Positions 8,083-16,058 of a DNA stretch of 64,000 nt are shown here, in pieces (within the stretch, counting starts at the first letter, position 1; each line of letters opens with the position of its first letter). Position numbers and translations under genes: made by a program. The notes under the pieces are model-generated. The model was not told where the DNA came from and did no database searches. It saw nothing but the letters and a program-made list of their open reading frames with translations. The DNA is from Nostoc desertorum CM1-VF14 (GTDB lineage: Bacteria; Cyanobacteriota; Cyanobacteriia; Cyanobacteriales; Nostocaceae), in NCBI GenBank assembly GCA_019359245.1, contig JAHHHR010000001.1, forward strand, positions 124,001 to 188,000, given 5' to 3'.

Positions 8083-8418
8083 TAATTAACGTTAGTTCGA
8101 TAAACTTATTCCTGCCTTAAACTTTGTTCAAGTCTATCCCTCTCCCACTCGGCTACGGTGTACACACAAGTCCTCAAGAGTTGCCTCACAGGCTTTTGAT
8201 CCCCCCAACCCCCCTTAAAAAGTGGGGCAGAAACCTCTCAAAGTCCTCCAATTTATCGGAGGATTTAGGAGGATCTACAACATTTTGGTTTTGTACAGAG
8301 ATGTGTATACACCGTAGCCCACTCGGAGAGGGACGATTTTGCGTAGTAAAACCCGGGAGAGGTCTTACCGAACTCACATCCGACTCATGCAATTACGAAT
8401 TACGAATTACGAATTATT
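8083..8418. other. Intergenic region filled by a MITE-like element
   Basis: No gene is supported; an open frame here is a by-product of the repeat at 8137-8333. Heptamers (AATTACG x3) occupy 8391-8416, just beyond the 3' end of the cupin gene. Confidence 0.6.
8137..8333. repeat. 197-bp MITE-like element with 32-bp terminal inverted repeats
   Basis: The left end (8137-8168) begins TCCCTCTCC and includes GGCTACGGTGTA. The right end (8302-8333) is its inverse with 28 of 32 positions matching. Inside lies a second inverted unit at 8198-8275, with ends GATCCCCCCAACCCCCC and GGATTTAGGAGGATC. No transposase frame is present, so it would be non-autonomous. Confidence 0.7.
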
Positions 8419-8874
8419 TTAACAAGGCATCAAAGCATCTAATCTCCCCAGTACAGCCATATCTTCTTCATCTAACTCCGTCGGGATACCACTGCGAATC
8501 AATTCCGAAAAGTCTTCATTGGGAACCATCACAGTCAACGTGTACAAGCGAGTAGAACCAGTATTTTTAATCAAATGAGTCCCAGTAGGAGGCACTAATA
8601 AACTATCTCCAGCTTTGATCGCGGCGCTTTTGCCGTCACACATAGCGATCGCTTCCCCTTTGAGGACAAAAAACATTTCCACCGCCCATTGATGCCGATT
8701 TGGCGGTGTTTGTCCACCAACATCAAAAATTTCAATGCAGCAAGTCAAGGAAGTATTAGCATTTGTCGAATCAAAGATAATTGCTAATCGATTAGAGTCG
8801 TTGGGACTGATGCGATATACTTGGTAATCTTTGGTAGATTTGATAACCGGAATTACACAATGAGTAGCGTACAT
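8419..8874 (-). CDS. Cupin-domain protein
   Basis: A 151-residue single-domain cupin. The first motif region has NRHQWAVEMFFVLKGEAIAM and the second has AGDSLLVPPTGTHLIKNTGS, giving His and Glu residues suited to metal binding in a beta-barrel. Small cupins of this kind act as dioxygenases, isomerases or ligand-binding proteins; the substrate cannot be told. It is read leftwards, with an isochorismatase-like gene 280 bp upstream on the same strand and an amidohydrolase gene divergent from that, so the three may serve one small-molecule pathway. Co-transcription is uncertain because a strong inverted repeat lies between the first two. Confidence 0.75.
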   Translation of the reverse strand: MYATHCVIPVIKSTKDYQVYRISPNDSNRLAIIFDSTNANTSLTCCIEIFDVGGQTPPNRHQWAVEMFFVLKGEAIAMCDGKSAAIKAGDSLLVPPTGTHLIKNTGSTRLYTLTVMVPNEDFSELIRSGIPTELDEEDMAVLGRLDALMPC

Positions 8875-8977
8875 TTGTTTATCCCCTCTGAAGTTCTCGA
8901 TGGGTATGAAAATTCCTAAAATCCGAGTTCTGAATATTAAGTTGTTAGTTGTATCTCTTCATTCAATTTTAGATTTT

Positions 8978-9020
8978 AAATTTTGGATTTTGAGATTGAA
9001 TAATTCAAAATCCAAAATTT
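8978..9020. repeat. Perfect 16-bp inverted repeat
   Basis: AAATTTTGGATTTTGA at 8978-8993 pairs with its exact complement at 9005-9020 around an 11-base loop. It sits downstream of the isochorismatase-like gene and may end its transcript. The AT-rich motif also looks like a common Nostoc dispersed repeat. Confidence 0.65.
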
Positions 9021-9082
9021 AATAAAGTCTGAGATTAAATGGATCTAAACGCGAGAACAAATCTAAAATCTAAAGTTCTTGA

Positions 9083-9109
9083 GCGTTCGCGTAGCATCCC
9101 GTAGGGAAG
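9083..9109. repeat. REP-like palindromic repeat
   Basis: GCGTTCGCGTAGCATCCCGT followed by AGGGAAG, related to the GCTACGCG / CCTGCGGGA repeats found at several other places in this window. It is intergenic. Confidence 0.5.
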
Positions 9110-9154
9110 AAAGATCATTTATGGATGGAATCTAATCTAAAACCTAAAATAGAA

Positions 9155-9934
9155 TTACTCCTCACCCTTTTGCAGCGCTATTAAAAGCCTTTGCGAGTCA
9201 GTGACAAAACCGAAGCATTGTTTGACATTGTACAATGTCGCCAGCCAACAATATTCAGGAGAAGTGGTAGCGCTACAGTCTTGAACTAACACACAGTCAT
9301 ATCCTAAGAAGTTGGCATCACATAATGTAGCTAGCACACATTGATCAGCATTAACACCAGCAAAAAATAATGTAGTCTTTCCTAGATTCCGCAAGATACT
9401 ATCTAATGGTGTATCCCAAAAGCCACTCATGCGGTATTTGTCCACATAAATGTCTTCGGGAATCTGTTCTAGTTCGTCTACTATTGCTGCTGCCCAACTA
9501 CCTGCCATGAGTACTCTAGCACCATTGCTTGGCAGTGGATCGCCCAATCCTACACCTGCCCCTGTGGGGTCATAGACATGACGCGAACTAGCACTAATAT
9601 TGAGCAAGTCGGGACGATTCCCCCAATTTACCCAAATGACTGGAACACCAGCCTCACGCAGTTCTGGAAGTAAGTTGTTTAAAGGTTCAATAGGCTGACG
9701 TGCCGGAGTTACGTCCACGCCGATATGCGCTAACCAGCCATCAGGGTGACAGAAGTCGTTTTGCATATCAATGACGAGGATAGCAGCTTTTGCCAAGTCT
9801 AGACGCAGGGTTTTAGTTTCTGTTGATAAAATAACGCTTTGTGGGGTCTTTTGAGGACGAGTGATATCTGCGATCGCATCATTCACTGTCCACGCATTTG
9901 GTGGAACTCCCAATGTCCGAAAAGGCAAATTCAT
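9155..9934 (-). CDS. Isochorismatase-family cysteine hydrolase
   Basis: A 259-residue protein with the family catalytic triad: Asp in LVIDMQNDFCHP, Lys in VDKYRMSGFWDT and Cys in AGVNADQCVLATL. It is longer than minimal members, with about 45 extra N-terminal residues, like RutB/biuret-type amidohydrolases. These cleave amide or ureide C-N bonds, so a hydrolytic step in nitrogen-compound breakdown is likely. The divergent amidohydrolase gene starts 81 bp away. The sequence between them may hold a shared control region, but no operator was recognised. The exact substrate is unknown. Confidence 0.85.
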   Translation of the reverse strand: MNLPFRTLGVPPNAWTVNDAIADITRPQKTPQSVILSTETKTLRLDLAKAAILVIDMQNDFCHPDGWLAHIGVDVTPARQPIEPLNNLLPELREAGVPVIWVNWGNRPDLLNISASSRHVYDPTGAGVGLGDPLPSNGARVLMAGSWAAAIVDELEQIPEDIYVDKYRMSGFWDTPLDSILRNLGKTTLFFAGVNADQCVLATLCDANFLGYDCVLVQDCSATTSPEYCWLATLYNVKQCFGFVTDSQRLLIALQKGEE

Positions 9935-10015
9935 AAAATTGCAATACCCAATGCCATTTTCTATTTTGTAACTTGAAATTCGGTTGAAAGTACAATTACT
10001 TAATCAAGGTTAAAT

Positions 10016-11416
10016 ATGGTAAATTTCACTATTCAAAATGTTTTAATTGCCGCCAGTGATGATTATGCAAAGGTAGATGTACAGATTGTAAATGGTGCGA
10101 TCGCTGCGATCGCACCCAATCTACAAGTCATTGGCACAGCTATAGATGGCAAAAATAAGCTACTGCTACCTGGCTTTTTCAACGCCCACACTCACTCATC
10201 AGAGATGTGGCAACGCGGGATCATGTCAGTTTTACCTTTAGAATTATGGTTGGCGGAACTGTATGATTTTGCCCCCCTCGATCCCGAACAGGTTTATCTC
10301 AGCGCTTTGGGTACTGCGGTGGAAACCTTACTTTCCGGCGGGACGAGTGTGGTAGATCATCTGGTGTTAATCCCCGGACTTGAGTTAGAAACGATCGCCA
10401 TCGCAACTCGCGCTTACAAAGAAGTTGGAATTCGCGCCTTTATCGCCCCCTTAATTCAAGATGAATCCCTCAGCGCAGGTATCCCATCCGGGGAATCAGC
10501 CCAAACTCATGAACCTTATTTTCGCTCAACTGCGGCAACATTGGAAATCATCGAAGAGGCGGTAAGACAATTTCATCGCCCAGATGAGGGCGTGAATATT
10601 TTAGTTGCACCAACAGGGATACAATTGTGTACTGATGCTTTATTTCAGGGGTGTGCTGAGTTAAGCGATCGCTATAATCTTTGTCGTCACTCCCATTTAC
10701 TGGAAACTAGGGCACAGGAAAAACTCGCTCAACAAAAGTACGGTTGTACTGCTGTGGAGCATTTGAAAAGAATTGGATATTTGAGCGATCATACAACACT
10801 TGCCCATTGCGTTTGGTTAAATGATGCTGATATCGCCATTCTTGCAGAAACTCAATCTACAGTTGTTCATAATCCCTTAAGTAATTTGCGTTTAGGCAGT
10901 GGTATCGCTCCGATTTTAAAATATCGCCAAGCTGGGGTAAATGTAACATTTGGCTGTGATGGTGCTTCGAGTAATGACTCTCAAGATTTGCTAGAAGCCA
11001 TCAAAATGGGTTCGATTTTACATAATGTTACAGACTCAGATTATCAACACTGGATTACACCCCGACAAGCAGTAGAAATGGCATCTTTAGGCGGTGCAAA
11101 AGGATTGAATTTGGCAGATAAACTCGGTTCTTTAACTGTGGGTAAACAAGCAGATTTAGTACTTTATGACCTCACCAACTTATCATTACTCCCCCGTACA
11201 GACCCCATTGGTTTGTTAGTTTTAGGTCGTCCTACGAATGTTGTTAATAGTGCTTGGGTTAATGGTAAGCAAATTGTTGCTGATGGCAAAGTTACCACAA
11301 TTAACGTTGATGAATTGCGGCAAGAGTTATTTAACCGCAGTCAATGGGAGACAAAGCGTAAGTCTGAAACTGTGGCACAAATGGAAGCACATTATCGTAC
11401 GGTTATGGGATTGTAA
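10016..11416 (+). CDS. Amidohydrolase (ATZ/TRZ, cytosine-deaminase-like)
   Basis: A 466-residue metal-dependent hydrolase with the canonical order of ligands: HTH in FFNAHTHSSEMWQRG, the second His in CRHSHLLETRAQE, the third in LAHCVWLND, and the catalytic Asp in FGCDGASSNDSQD. Relatives deaminate or dechlorinate aromatic N-heterocycles (guanine, 8-oxoguanine, S-adenosylhomocysteine, triazines). With the divergent isochorismatase-like hydrolase and the cupin, it suggests a route for a nitrogen heterocycle or amide. The substrate is not deducible by eye. Confidence 0.85.
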   Translation: MVNFTIQNVLIAASDDYAKVDVQIVNGAIAAIAPNLQVIGTAIDGKNKLLLPGFFNAHTHSSEMWQRGIMSVLPLELWLAELYDFAPLDPEQVYLSALGTAVETLLSGGTSVVDHLVLIPGLELETIAIATRAYKEVGIRAFIAPLIQDESLSAGIPSGESAQTHEPYFRSTAATLEIIEEAVRQFHRPDEGVNILVAPTGIQLCTDALFQGCAELSDRYNLCRHSHLLETRAQEKLAQQKYGCTAVEHLKRIGYLSDHTTLAHCVWLNDADIAILAETQSTVVHNPLSNLRLGSGIAPILKYRQAGVNVTFGCDGASSNDSQDLLEAIKMGSILHNVTDSDYQHWITPRQAVEMASLGGAKGLNLADKLGSLTVGKQADLVLYDLTNLSLLPRTDPIGLLVLGRPTNVVNSAWVNGKQIVADGKVTTINVDELRQELFNRSQWETKRKSETVAQMEAHYRTVMGL

Positions 11417-11514
11417 AAGATATTAGCCCAAAAAGAAATTATTCTTGCATCAACAAAAACGACTGTGTTTGCTAAAATATCGCGCAGAGGCTGAATGCCA
11501 AAGGAAGTATCTGT

Positions 11515-11769
11515 ATGTCAATTGTCATTACCCTTAGCCCAGAATTAGAAGCATTATTACGTGACAAAGCCACTCGCCAAGGTCAAGATGTTAGTCTTGT
11601 AGCATCTGAGTTGCTTACCAGTGTCCTAGAGTGGGAAGTACAACAATCAGAGGAGGCAATAAAGGGGATTCAACAAGGATTAGATGATTTTGAGGCAGGA
11701 CGGTTCCGGTCTTTTCATGAGTTTGCCCAAGAACAGCGTCGCAAGTATAATCTGCCAGCTGATTCATGA
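11515..11769 (+). CDS. Type II antitoxin-like protein
   Basis: An 84-residue acidic, helix-rich protein. The N-terminus (MSIVITLSPELEALLRDKAT, then SLVASELLTSVL) looks like a ribbon-helix-helix or related dimerisation/DNA-binding region. The C-terminal half, with LDDFEAGRFRSFHEFAQEQR, is the kind of tail that wraps a toxin. It overlaps the toxin gene by four bases (ATGA), a typical coupled toxin-antitoxin arrangement, and presumably represses the pair. Confidence 0.75.
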   Translation: MSIVITLSPELEALLRDKATRQGQDVSLVASELLTSVLEWEVQQSEEAIKGIQQGLDDFEAGRFRSFHEFAQEQRRKYNLPADS

Positions 11770-12113
11770 AATATCGCATCGAAATTTCCAGTGTGGCGGA
11801 GTTTGAAGCAGACAGCGTCTTCCTCCGGTTGTCCCAAGTCACATCCCCTTTAAAGGCAAGTCAATGGTATGCCGAATTGCTACAAGCGATTGATTCTTTA
11901 TCTCAAATGCCGAAGCGCTGTTCTTTAGCGCCAGAGAACGAGTATTTCAGCCAAGAAATTCGACAGCTACTTTATGGTCGAGGACGCAACTCATACCGCA
12001 TCCTTTTCACTATTTTGGAGGATCAAGAAGTATCTATGGTGCGTATTCTGCACATCCGACACACTGCACAGCAAATCCTGGGTGAAGATCCTGAAGAACC
12101 CAACGCCACCTAA
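11766..12113 (+). CDS. RelE/ParE-family toxin
   Basis: A 115-residue protein of the ParE/RelE fold: MKYRIEISSVAEFEADSVFL, the helical pair with ASQWYAELLQAIDSLSQMPKR, then IRQLLYGRGRNSYRILFTI and VRILHIRHTAQQIL. ParE-type members poison gyrase and RelE-type members cut mRNA on the ribosome; I cannot separate these, although the C-terminal VRILHIRH is more ParE-like. It is preceded by its antitoxin with a 4-bp overlap. The frame is intact. Confidence 0.82.
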   Translation: MKYRIEISSVAEFEADSVFLRLSQVTSPLKASQWYAELLQAIDSLSQMPKRCSLAPENEYFSQEIRQLLYGRGRNSYRILFTILEDQEVSMVRILHIRHTAQQILGEDPEEPNAT

Positions 12114-12342
12114 CAAATCTCTTGCTTGCATGATATTCAAAAAACCACAAGCAGCTATGGTGGCGAAGAATGGGACATGACACCACATACCATATATCTC
12201 TACAAAATTGCCCAAACTGTTAGCGAGAAGTGTAAGGTTCAGCGTTGTGCAGGGGGTACTGCACACGCCCCAAATGATTTTTACACAGTCATTGGCAGCC
12301 ATATTAGCTTTGGCTACCCGCGTAGGGTAGGGTAATTTTCAA

Positions 12343-12798
12343 CTAGGAGATTCTCATTGCTAGAATCTTCAAAGCTACTGCTTCAGGAACAGGCATCACC
12401 GATAATCTATTTCCTTGTCTCACTAACATTAACTCTTCGGCGCTAAACTCCTCTTTGAGTATTGATAGCGATATGGGGTTAGAAAAAGTCTCAACAAATT
12501 CTACTACAACTGTTTGCCACCGAGGAGATTCGGAACTTGATTTCGGGTCGTAGTATTTACTTTCTGGCTCAAACTGTGTTGGGTCAGCAATATCTTTTTT
12601 CACCACACGCATTAACCCAGCAATATTGGGAGGATTAGTGTTGGAGTGGTAGAAAAAAGCTAAGTCTCCTTCATCCATTTGGCGCAAAAAATTGCGAGCT
12701 TGATAATTGCGAACACCGTCCCAGATAGCCTCACTTTGCTTTTGAAGGTCAGCAATGCTATAAGCTTCTGGCTCTGATTTCATTAGCCAATAATTCAT
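12343..12798 (-). CDS. EVE domain protein
   Basis: A 151-residue EVE (PUA-like) protein: NYWLMKSEPEAYSIADL at the start, then WDGVRNYQARNFLRQMDEGD and FYHSNTNPPNIAGLMRVV. These are the hallmark stretches of the thymocyte-nuclear-protein-1-like family, which binds modified bases in DNA or RNA. The ATG at 12798 is preferred to the GTG two codons upstream. It runs in the same direction as the methyltransferase gene upstream, but the two are separated by a perfect hairpin (12837-12862). Confidence 0.88.
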   Translation of the reverse strand: MNYWLMKSEPEAYSIADLQKQSEAIWDGVRNYQARNFLRQMDEGDLAFFYHSNTNPPNIAGLMRVVKKDIADPTQFEPESKYYDPKSSSESPRWQTVVVEFVETFSNPISLSILKEEFSAEELMLVRQGNRLSVMPVPEAVALKILAMRIS

Positions 12799-12836
12799 TG
12801 ACACAAATTATGTACAAAAAATAACAAGGGTTTTTT

Positions 12837-12862
12837 AGACAAGGGGATTTTGCCCCTTGTCT
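12837..12862. terminator. Perfect 10-bp hairpin
   Basis: AGACAAGGGG, loop ATTTTG, CCCCTTGTCT. It lies between two leftward genes, 50 bp after the methyltransferase stop. There is no T-run on either side in the reading direction, so it may be a processing or pause site rather than a strict intrinsic terminator. Confidence 0.4.
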
Positions 12863-12911
12863 TTGAGATGGTAGCTGGATTTACGCCAAGTTCTACTAGT
12901 GAATATTTGAC

Positions 12912-13556
12912 TTAACTGCGGTAAGCTATGACGGCATAAAATGGATCTCCTCCAGCTGCACCCAACCACTGTAATAAATTCGGTAATGTTGACTTATGAA
13001 CTATAACTTCTGCGGTTGTAAATCCTGGAACTGAGGCGAAGTAAGCTTTGACTAATTCCACTCGCTGTGCTTCTGAAGCCTCCCGCCAAGCTTGAATTGC
13101 CTTTTCAAAAAACATCCGGTTAGAAAAGCTGATAATTGCGACACCACCGGGTTTCAGGATGCGGTAAATTTCGGAAAATACTGCTTCTGGATATTGCACA
13201 TACTGCACAGATACGCAATTGAGAACAGCATCAAAACCTTCATCTGGTAAAGGTAGCTGCGGATTTTCGTTAAGATTTTGCACAAAGTAATGATTTAAGC
13301 GAGAATTTCGTGCTAATTCCTCACTATTGAGTCCATGTCCTTCCACATGGTCAAACTGCATCTCTTCTGGTAGATGAGACACCCAACTGCTCATCATATC
13401 AAAAATGCGGGTGTTGGGTTTCAGGCGATCGCGATATAAATCCGTTAGCTGTTGAATAAACCCTTCATCTACATGAGTGACGAAGCGGGGATAAGCATAA
13501 AACAGCTTATCGTCTGTGTCGTCTAATTTCAGGCGCTGATTCGGTTTTAACTGCAT
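12912..13556 (-). CDS. Class I SAM-dependent methyltransferase
   Basis: A 214-residue protein. RIFDMMSSWVSHLPEEMQ stands where motif I (usually a G-rich loop) is expected. LPDEGFDAVLNCVSVQYVQY matches motif II, and IYRILKPGGVAIISFSN is the well-kept post-motif. The sequence ends GGDPFYAVIAYRS. The divergence of motif I (no GxGxG) is unusual, but this pattern (DLMSSW-like) is known to me in a subgroup of small cyanobacterial and plant methyltransferases. The substrate is unknown. It is read away from the glycosyltransferase gene. Confidence 0.75.
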   Translation of the reverse strand: MQLKPNQRLKLDDTDDKLFYAYPRFVTHVDEGFIQQLTDLYRDRLKPNTRIFDMMSSWVSHLPEEMQFDHVEGHGLNSEELARNSRLNHYFVQNLNENPQLPLPDEGFDAVLNCVSVQYVQYPEAVFSEIYRILKPGGVAIISFSNRMFFEKAIQAWREASEAQRVELVKAYFASVPGFTTAEVIVHKSTLPNLLQWLGAAGGDPFYAVIAYRS

Positions 13557-13694
13557 AAATCTCTGTTTTGGAGTACTCTTTCCGAAAATTGCTGCAATTT
13601 AAGGTATTTTTTTACAAACACTATGTAACATATTTTAATAACAGCAGGACACATGAATGAGTTTAAATAGCAGCATTCAATTTTTATCAATTCA

Positions 13695-15353
13695 ATGTTA
13701 TATAAACTACACTTCTTGCAGCATATTTGGCGACAAATCCGTTTAGTCGCATCATTACCCTATTTTAGTTTGTTAGTTTGGATACTTCCATTATTATTAT
13801 TTACTTCAGGGCACAATAGCCTAATGGCACATGATGAAGGGCTTTACGCATCACGTGCCCGTCTGATGTTTGATTCTGGTAATTGGATAGCTCCTTGGGA
13901 AAGGGCACATCATAAAACCCCTGGTCCTTATTGGATAATTGCTAGTTTTTACAAGCTGTTTGGTATCAGTGATACTACTGCGCGTTTTCCTAGTATGATT
14001 GCTGGCATTTTTAGCTTATGGCTTGTGTATGAAATCGGCAAAAGTATGCTAGACAAAAAATTAGGTTGGCTAGCTGCTGCAATTTTAAGTGTAGAATTTC
14101 TCTGGCTGCAATACTCTCGCTTAAGTACACCTGATCTACCGACGGTTCTCTTGGTACTTTTAGCTATTTTGTCTTTAATAAAAACGGAATTGCATCCTAA
14201 ATACCGTTATTTGTGGAGTTTTCTAGCTGGTTTTAGTTTAGGTTTAGGCTTCTTAGTCAGAAGCTTTATGATTTTTTTGCCAATTATAGCTTTATTGCCT
14301 TATTTAATTTGGGAAAATCGCCGTCATCGTCATCTTAATAACCCAATTTTGTATTTAGGCTTTTTCGTAGGTTTAATACCTACCTGTGTTTGGCTGTGGT
14401 TAAGTTGGCGGCACTACGGAAGTCAGAGCTTTCAGGAGTTGTTCAACTTTGTTTTGCAACTAGGTTCTAAAGATAATGCTCAAAATGATCGGCTGTTTTA
14501 TTTATGGAATATTCCTTTAAAAGCATTCCCTTGGGCTTTTTTCGGACTTTTAGGTTTGTTTTTGACTCTCCGTCGTCCTATTCCTCGTTACCAGTTAATA
14601 TTAGTTGGGTTTCCCCTTGTCCTATTTGTAGAACTTAGTCTTTTTACAACTCGTTTATCTCACTATAGTCTTTGCCTTTATCCGTTTATCGCTTTGTTTG
14701 CATCTGTAGGTTTAAACTGGCTAGGCAATATTTATCAAATAGGAATGACCGGACAATTACCTCTTAAAAAAGGTAAAATAAATGTATTAAATCTTTTTGC
14801 AAAGAAGAACCTTCCCCGAAACCTCAGCTATGGCTTTGGTGGGTTAGGAGTTCTACTTGTGATAGCGAGTATTGGCATTTTTAGTTGGGGTAATTCTGAT
14901 ATTCGCAAGTATGCAATTATTGGCTTGGCTATGGGCTTGGGTTGGTTAATTTTACCTGTAGTGTGGATTGGTCGTTACCACTTTGGCAAAAAGTTTCTCA
15001 CAGCGCGTTATTGGATTGCAGGTTGGTTAATTCCCTGCTGGCTGGCTTTGGCGGCGATGGGTAGCATAGGTCTTTTAAGTGACTATAACCCTGGTTTAAA
15101 AACTTTTTTACAACAAAGTGCGATCGCCTCAATTGTCCAATCTCATCCTACCTACTATGTAGATATAGATGCTAAAACCAAAGTACTGTTTAATTTCTAT
15201 CTTTCTAGTCGCCCTCAACCAGTAGCCTCTATCTCCCAAATACCACCTTTGAGCTATGCTTGGATATATGCTAACCAATCCCCTAAATTATCTCGACCTC
15301 ACCGCATTATCGGCACTTTCAAAGAGTCCCAGTTGATTCAAGTTATTCCCTAA
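13695..15353 (+). CDS. GT39-family membrane glycosyltransferase (ArnT/PMT-like)
   Basis: A 552-residue polytopic protein with roughly 11-12 hydrophobic segments. The first external loop carries the conserved Asp-Glu of this fold (LMAHDEGLYASRARLMFDSG), followed by GPYWIIASFYKLFG and ARFPSMIAGI, as in the ArnT/protein-mannosyltransferase superfamily. Such enzymes transfer a sugar from a polyprenyl-phosphate donor to lipid A, protein or another acceptor on the periplasmic side. The C-terminal 60 residues form a soluble tail. The acceptor is unknown. Confidence 0.85.
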   Translation: MLYKLHFLQHIWRQIRLVASLPYFSLLVWILPLLLFTSGHNSLMAHDEGLYASRARLMFDSGNWIAPWERAHHKTPGPYWIIASFYKLFGISDTTARFPSMIAGIFSLWLVYEIGKSMLDKKLGWLAAAILSVEFLWLQYSRLSTPDLPTVLLVLLAILSLIKTELHPKYRYLWSFLAGFSLGLGFLVRSFMIFLPIIALLPYLIWENRRHRHLNNPILYLGFFVGLIPTCVWLWLSWRHYGSQSFQELFNFVLQLGSKDNAQNDRLFYLWNIPLKAFPWAFFGLLGLFLTLRRPIPRYQLILVGFPLVLFVELSLFTTRLSHYSLCLYPFIALFASVGLNWLGNIYQIGMTGQLPLKKGKINVLNLFAKKNLPRNLSYGFGGLGVLLVIASIGIFSWGNSDIRKYAIIGLAMGLGWLILPVVWIGRYHFGKKFLTARYWIAGWLIPCWLALAAMGSIGLLSDYNPGLKTFLQQSAIASIVQSHPTYYVDIDAKTKVLFNFYLSSRPQPVASISQIPPLSYAWIYANQSPKLSRPHRIIGTFKESQLIQVIP

Positions 15354-15427
15354 GGCAGATACAAAGCAACTATTGCTAAAAAAGACCAATTTATTTATAA
15401 TAGTACGTACGCTAAGTATTGTATTAA

Positions 15428-15895
15428 ATGGTTTCTACATCTAATAATTCCTCAGCTTTAAATTCGTGGCAGCAAAACCTGGCACCATACAATTTGGGTT
15501 ACAGAATCAAATTAGTCTCACAACTGCTCAGTCGCAAGTTTACTGAGAGGCTAGAACCATTTGGACTTACGCCATTTCATTGGTTGGTGTTGTGTTGTTT
15601 GTGGCAAGAAGATGGTTTACCTACTTCTAGTATTGGGGACAAACTCAAACAAGTAGGAGGGACTTTAACAGGCGTACTAGATCGGATGGAAGAACGCGGC
15701 TTGGTGCGCCGAGAACGCGACACTCACGATCGCCGCATCTGGCGAATCTGGCTAACGGATGCAGGTAAGGAACTAGAAGCTGTTTTACCCCCAATCGCCG
15801 CCGCAGTGCGTGATGAAGCGATGGATGGCATTTCTTTTGCTGACCGGGAACTGTTTTCCCAAATCTTGAATCGAGCGATCGCTAACCTCTCCTAA
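15428..15895 (+). CDS. MarR-family transcriptional regulator
   Basis: A 155-residue winged-helix regulator: LTPFHWLVLCCLWQEDGLPT, the recognition region IGDKLKQVGGTLTGVLDRME, and the wing GLVRRERDTHDRRIWRIWLT with the typical D-x-R-D-x-R pattern. MarR proteins usually repress linked efflux genes until a small phenolic ligand binds. It is the first gene of a run with an HlyD adaptor and two MFS exporters, a classic emrRAB-like layout. A dyad-like run at 15401-15415 (TAGTACGTACGCTA) just upstream contains TACGTA and might be its operator. Confidence 0.9.
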   Translation: MVSTSNNSSALNSWQQNLAPYNLGYRIKLVSQLLSRKFTERLEPFGLTPFHWLVLCCLWQEDGLPTSSIGDKLKQVGGTLTGVLDRMEERGLVRRERDTHDRRIWRIWLTDAGKELEAVLPPIAAAVRDEAMDGISFADRELFSQILNRAIANLS

Positions 15896-16058
15896 AGATA
15901 GTCCCACAATCACCCGACTGGAGGAAGTACTGTAAAGATTTGTTTTGAGACAATATTACGTATACGAAGGAAATAAGGATTTTTTTCAGGAAATATTACG
16001 CATTCTAAATAAAAGACTATTAATCAAATTTATTGAACAAACAAGCGAGTTAAGAATT

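Noticed and set aside
8124..8555. 143-residue rightward protein
   Set aside because: Encoded mostly by the 197-bp inverted-repeat element and the antisense of the cupin gene.
12126..12335. 69-residue rightward protein after the toxin gene
   Set aside because: No coding-like composition; it runs into a repeat-like GC stretch before the EVE gene end.
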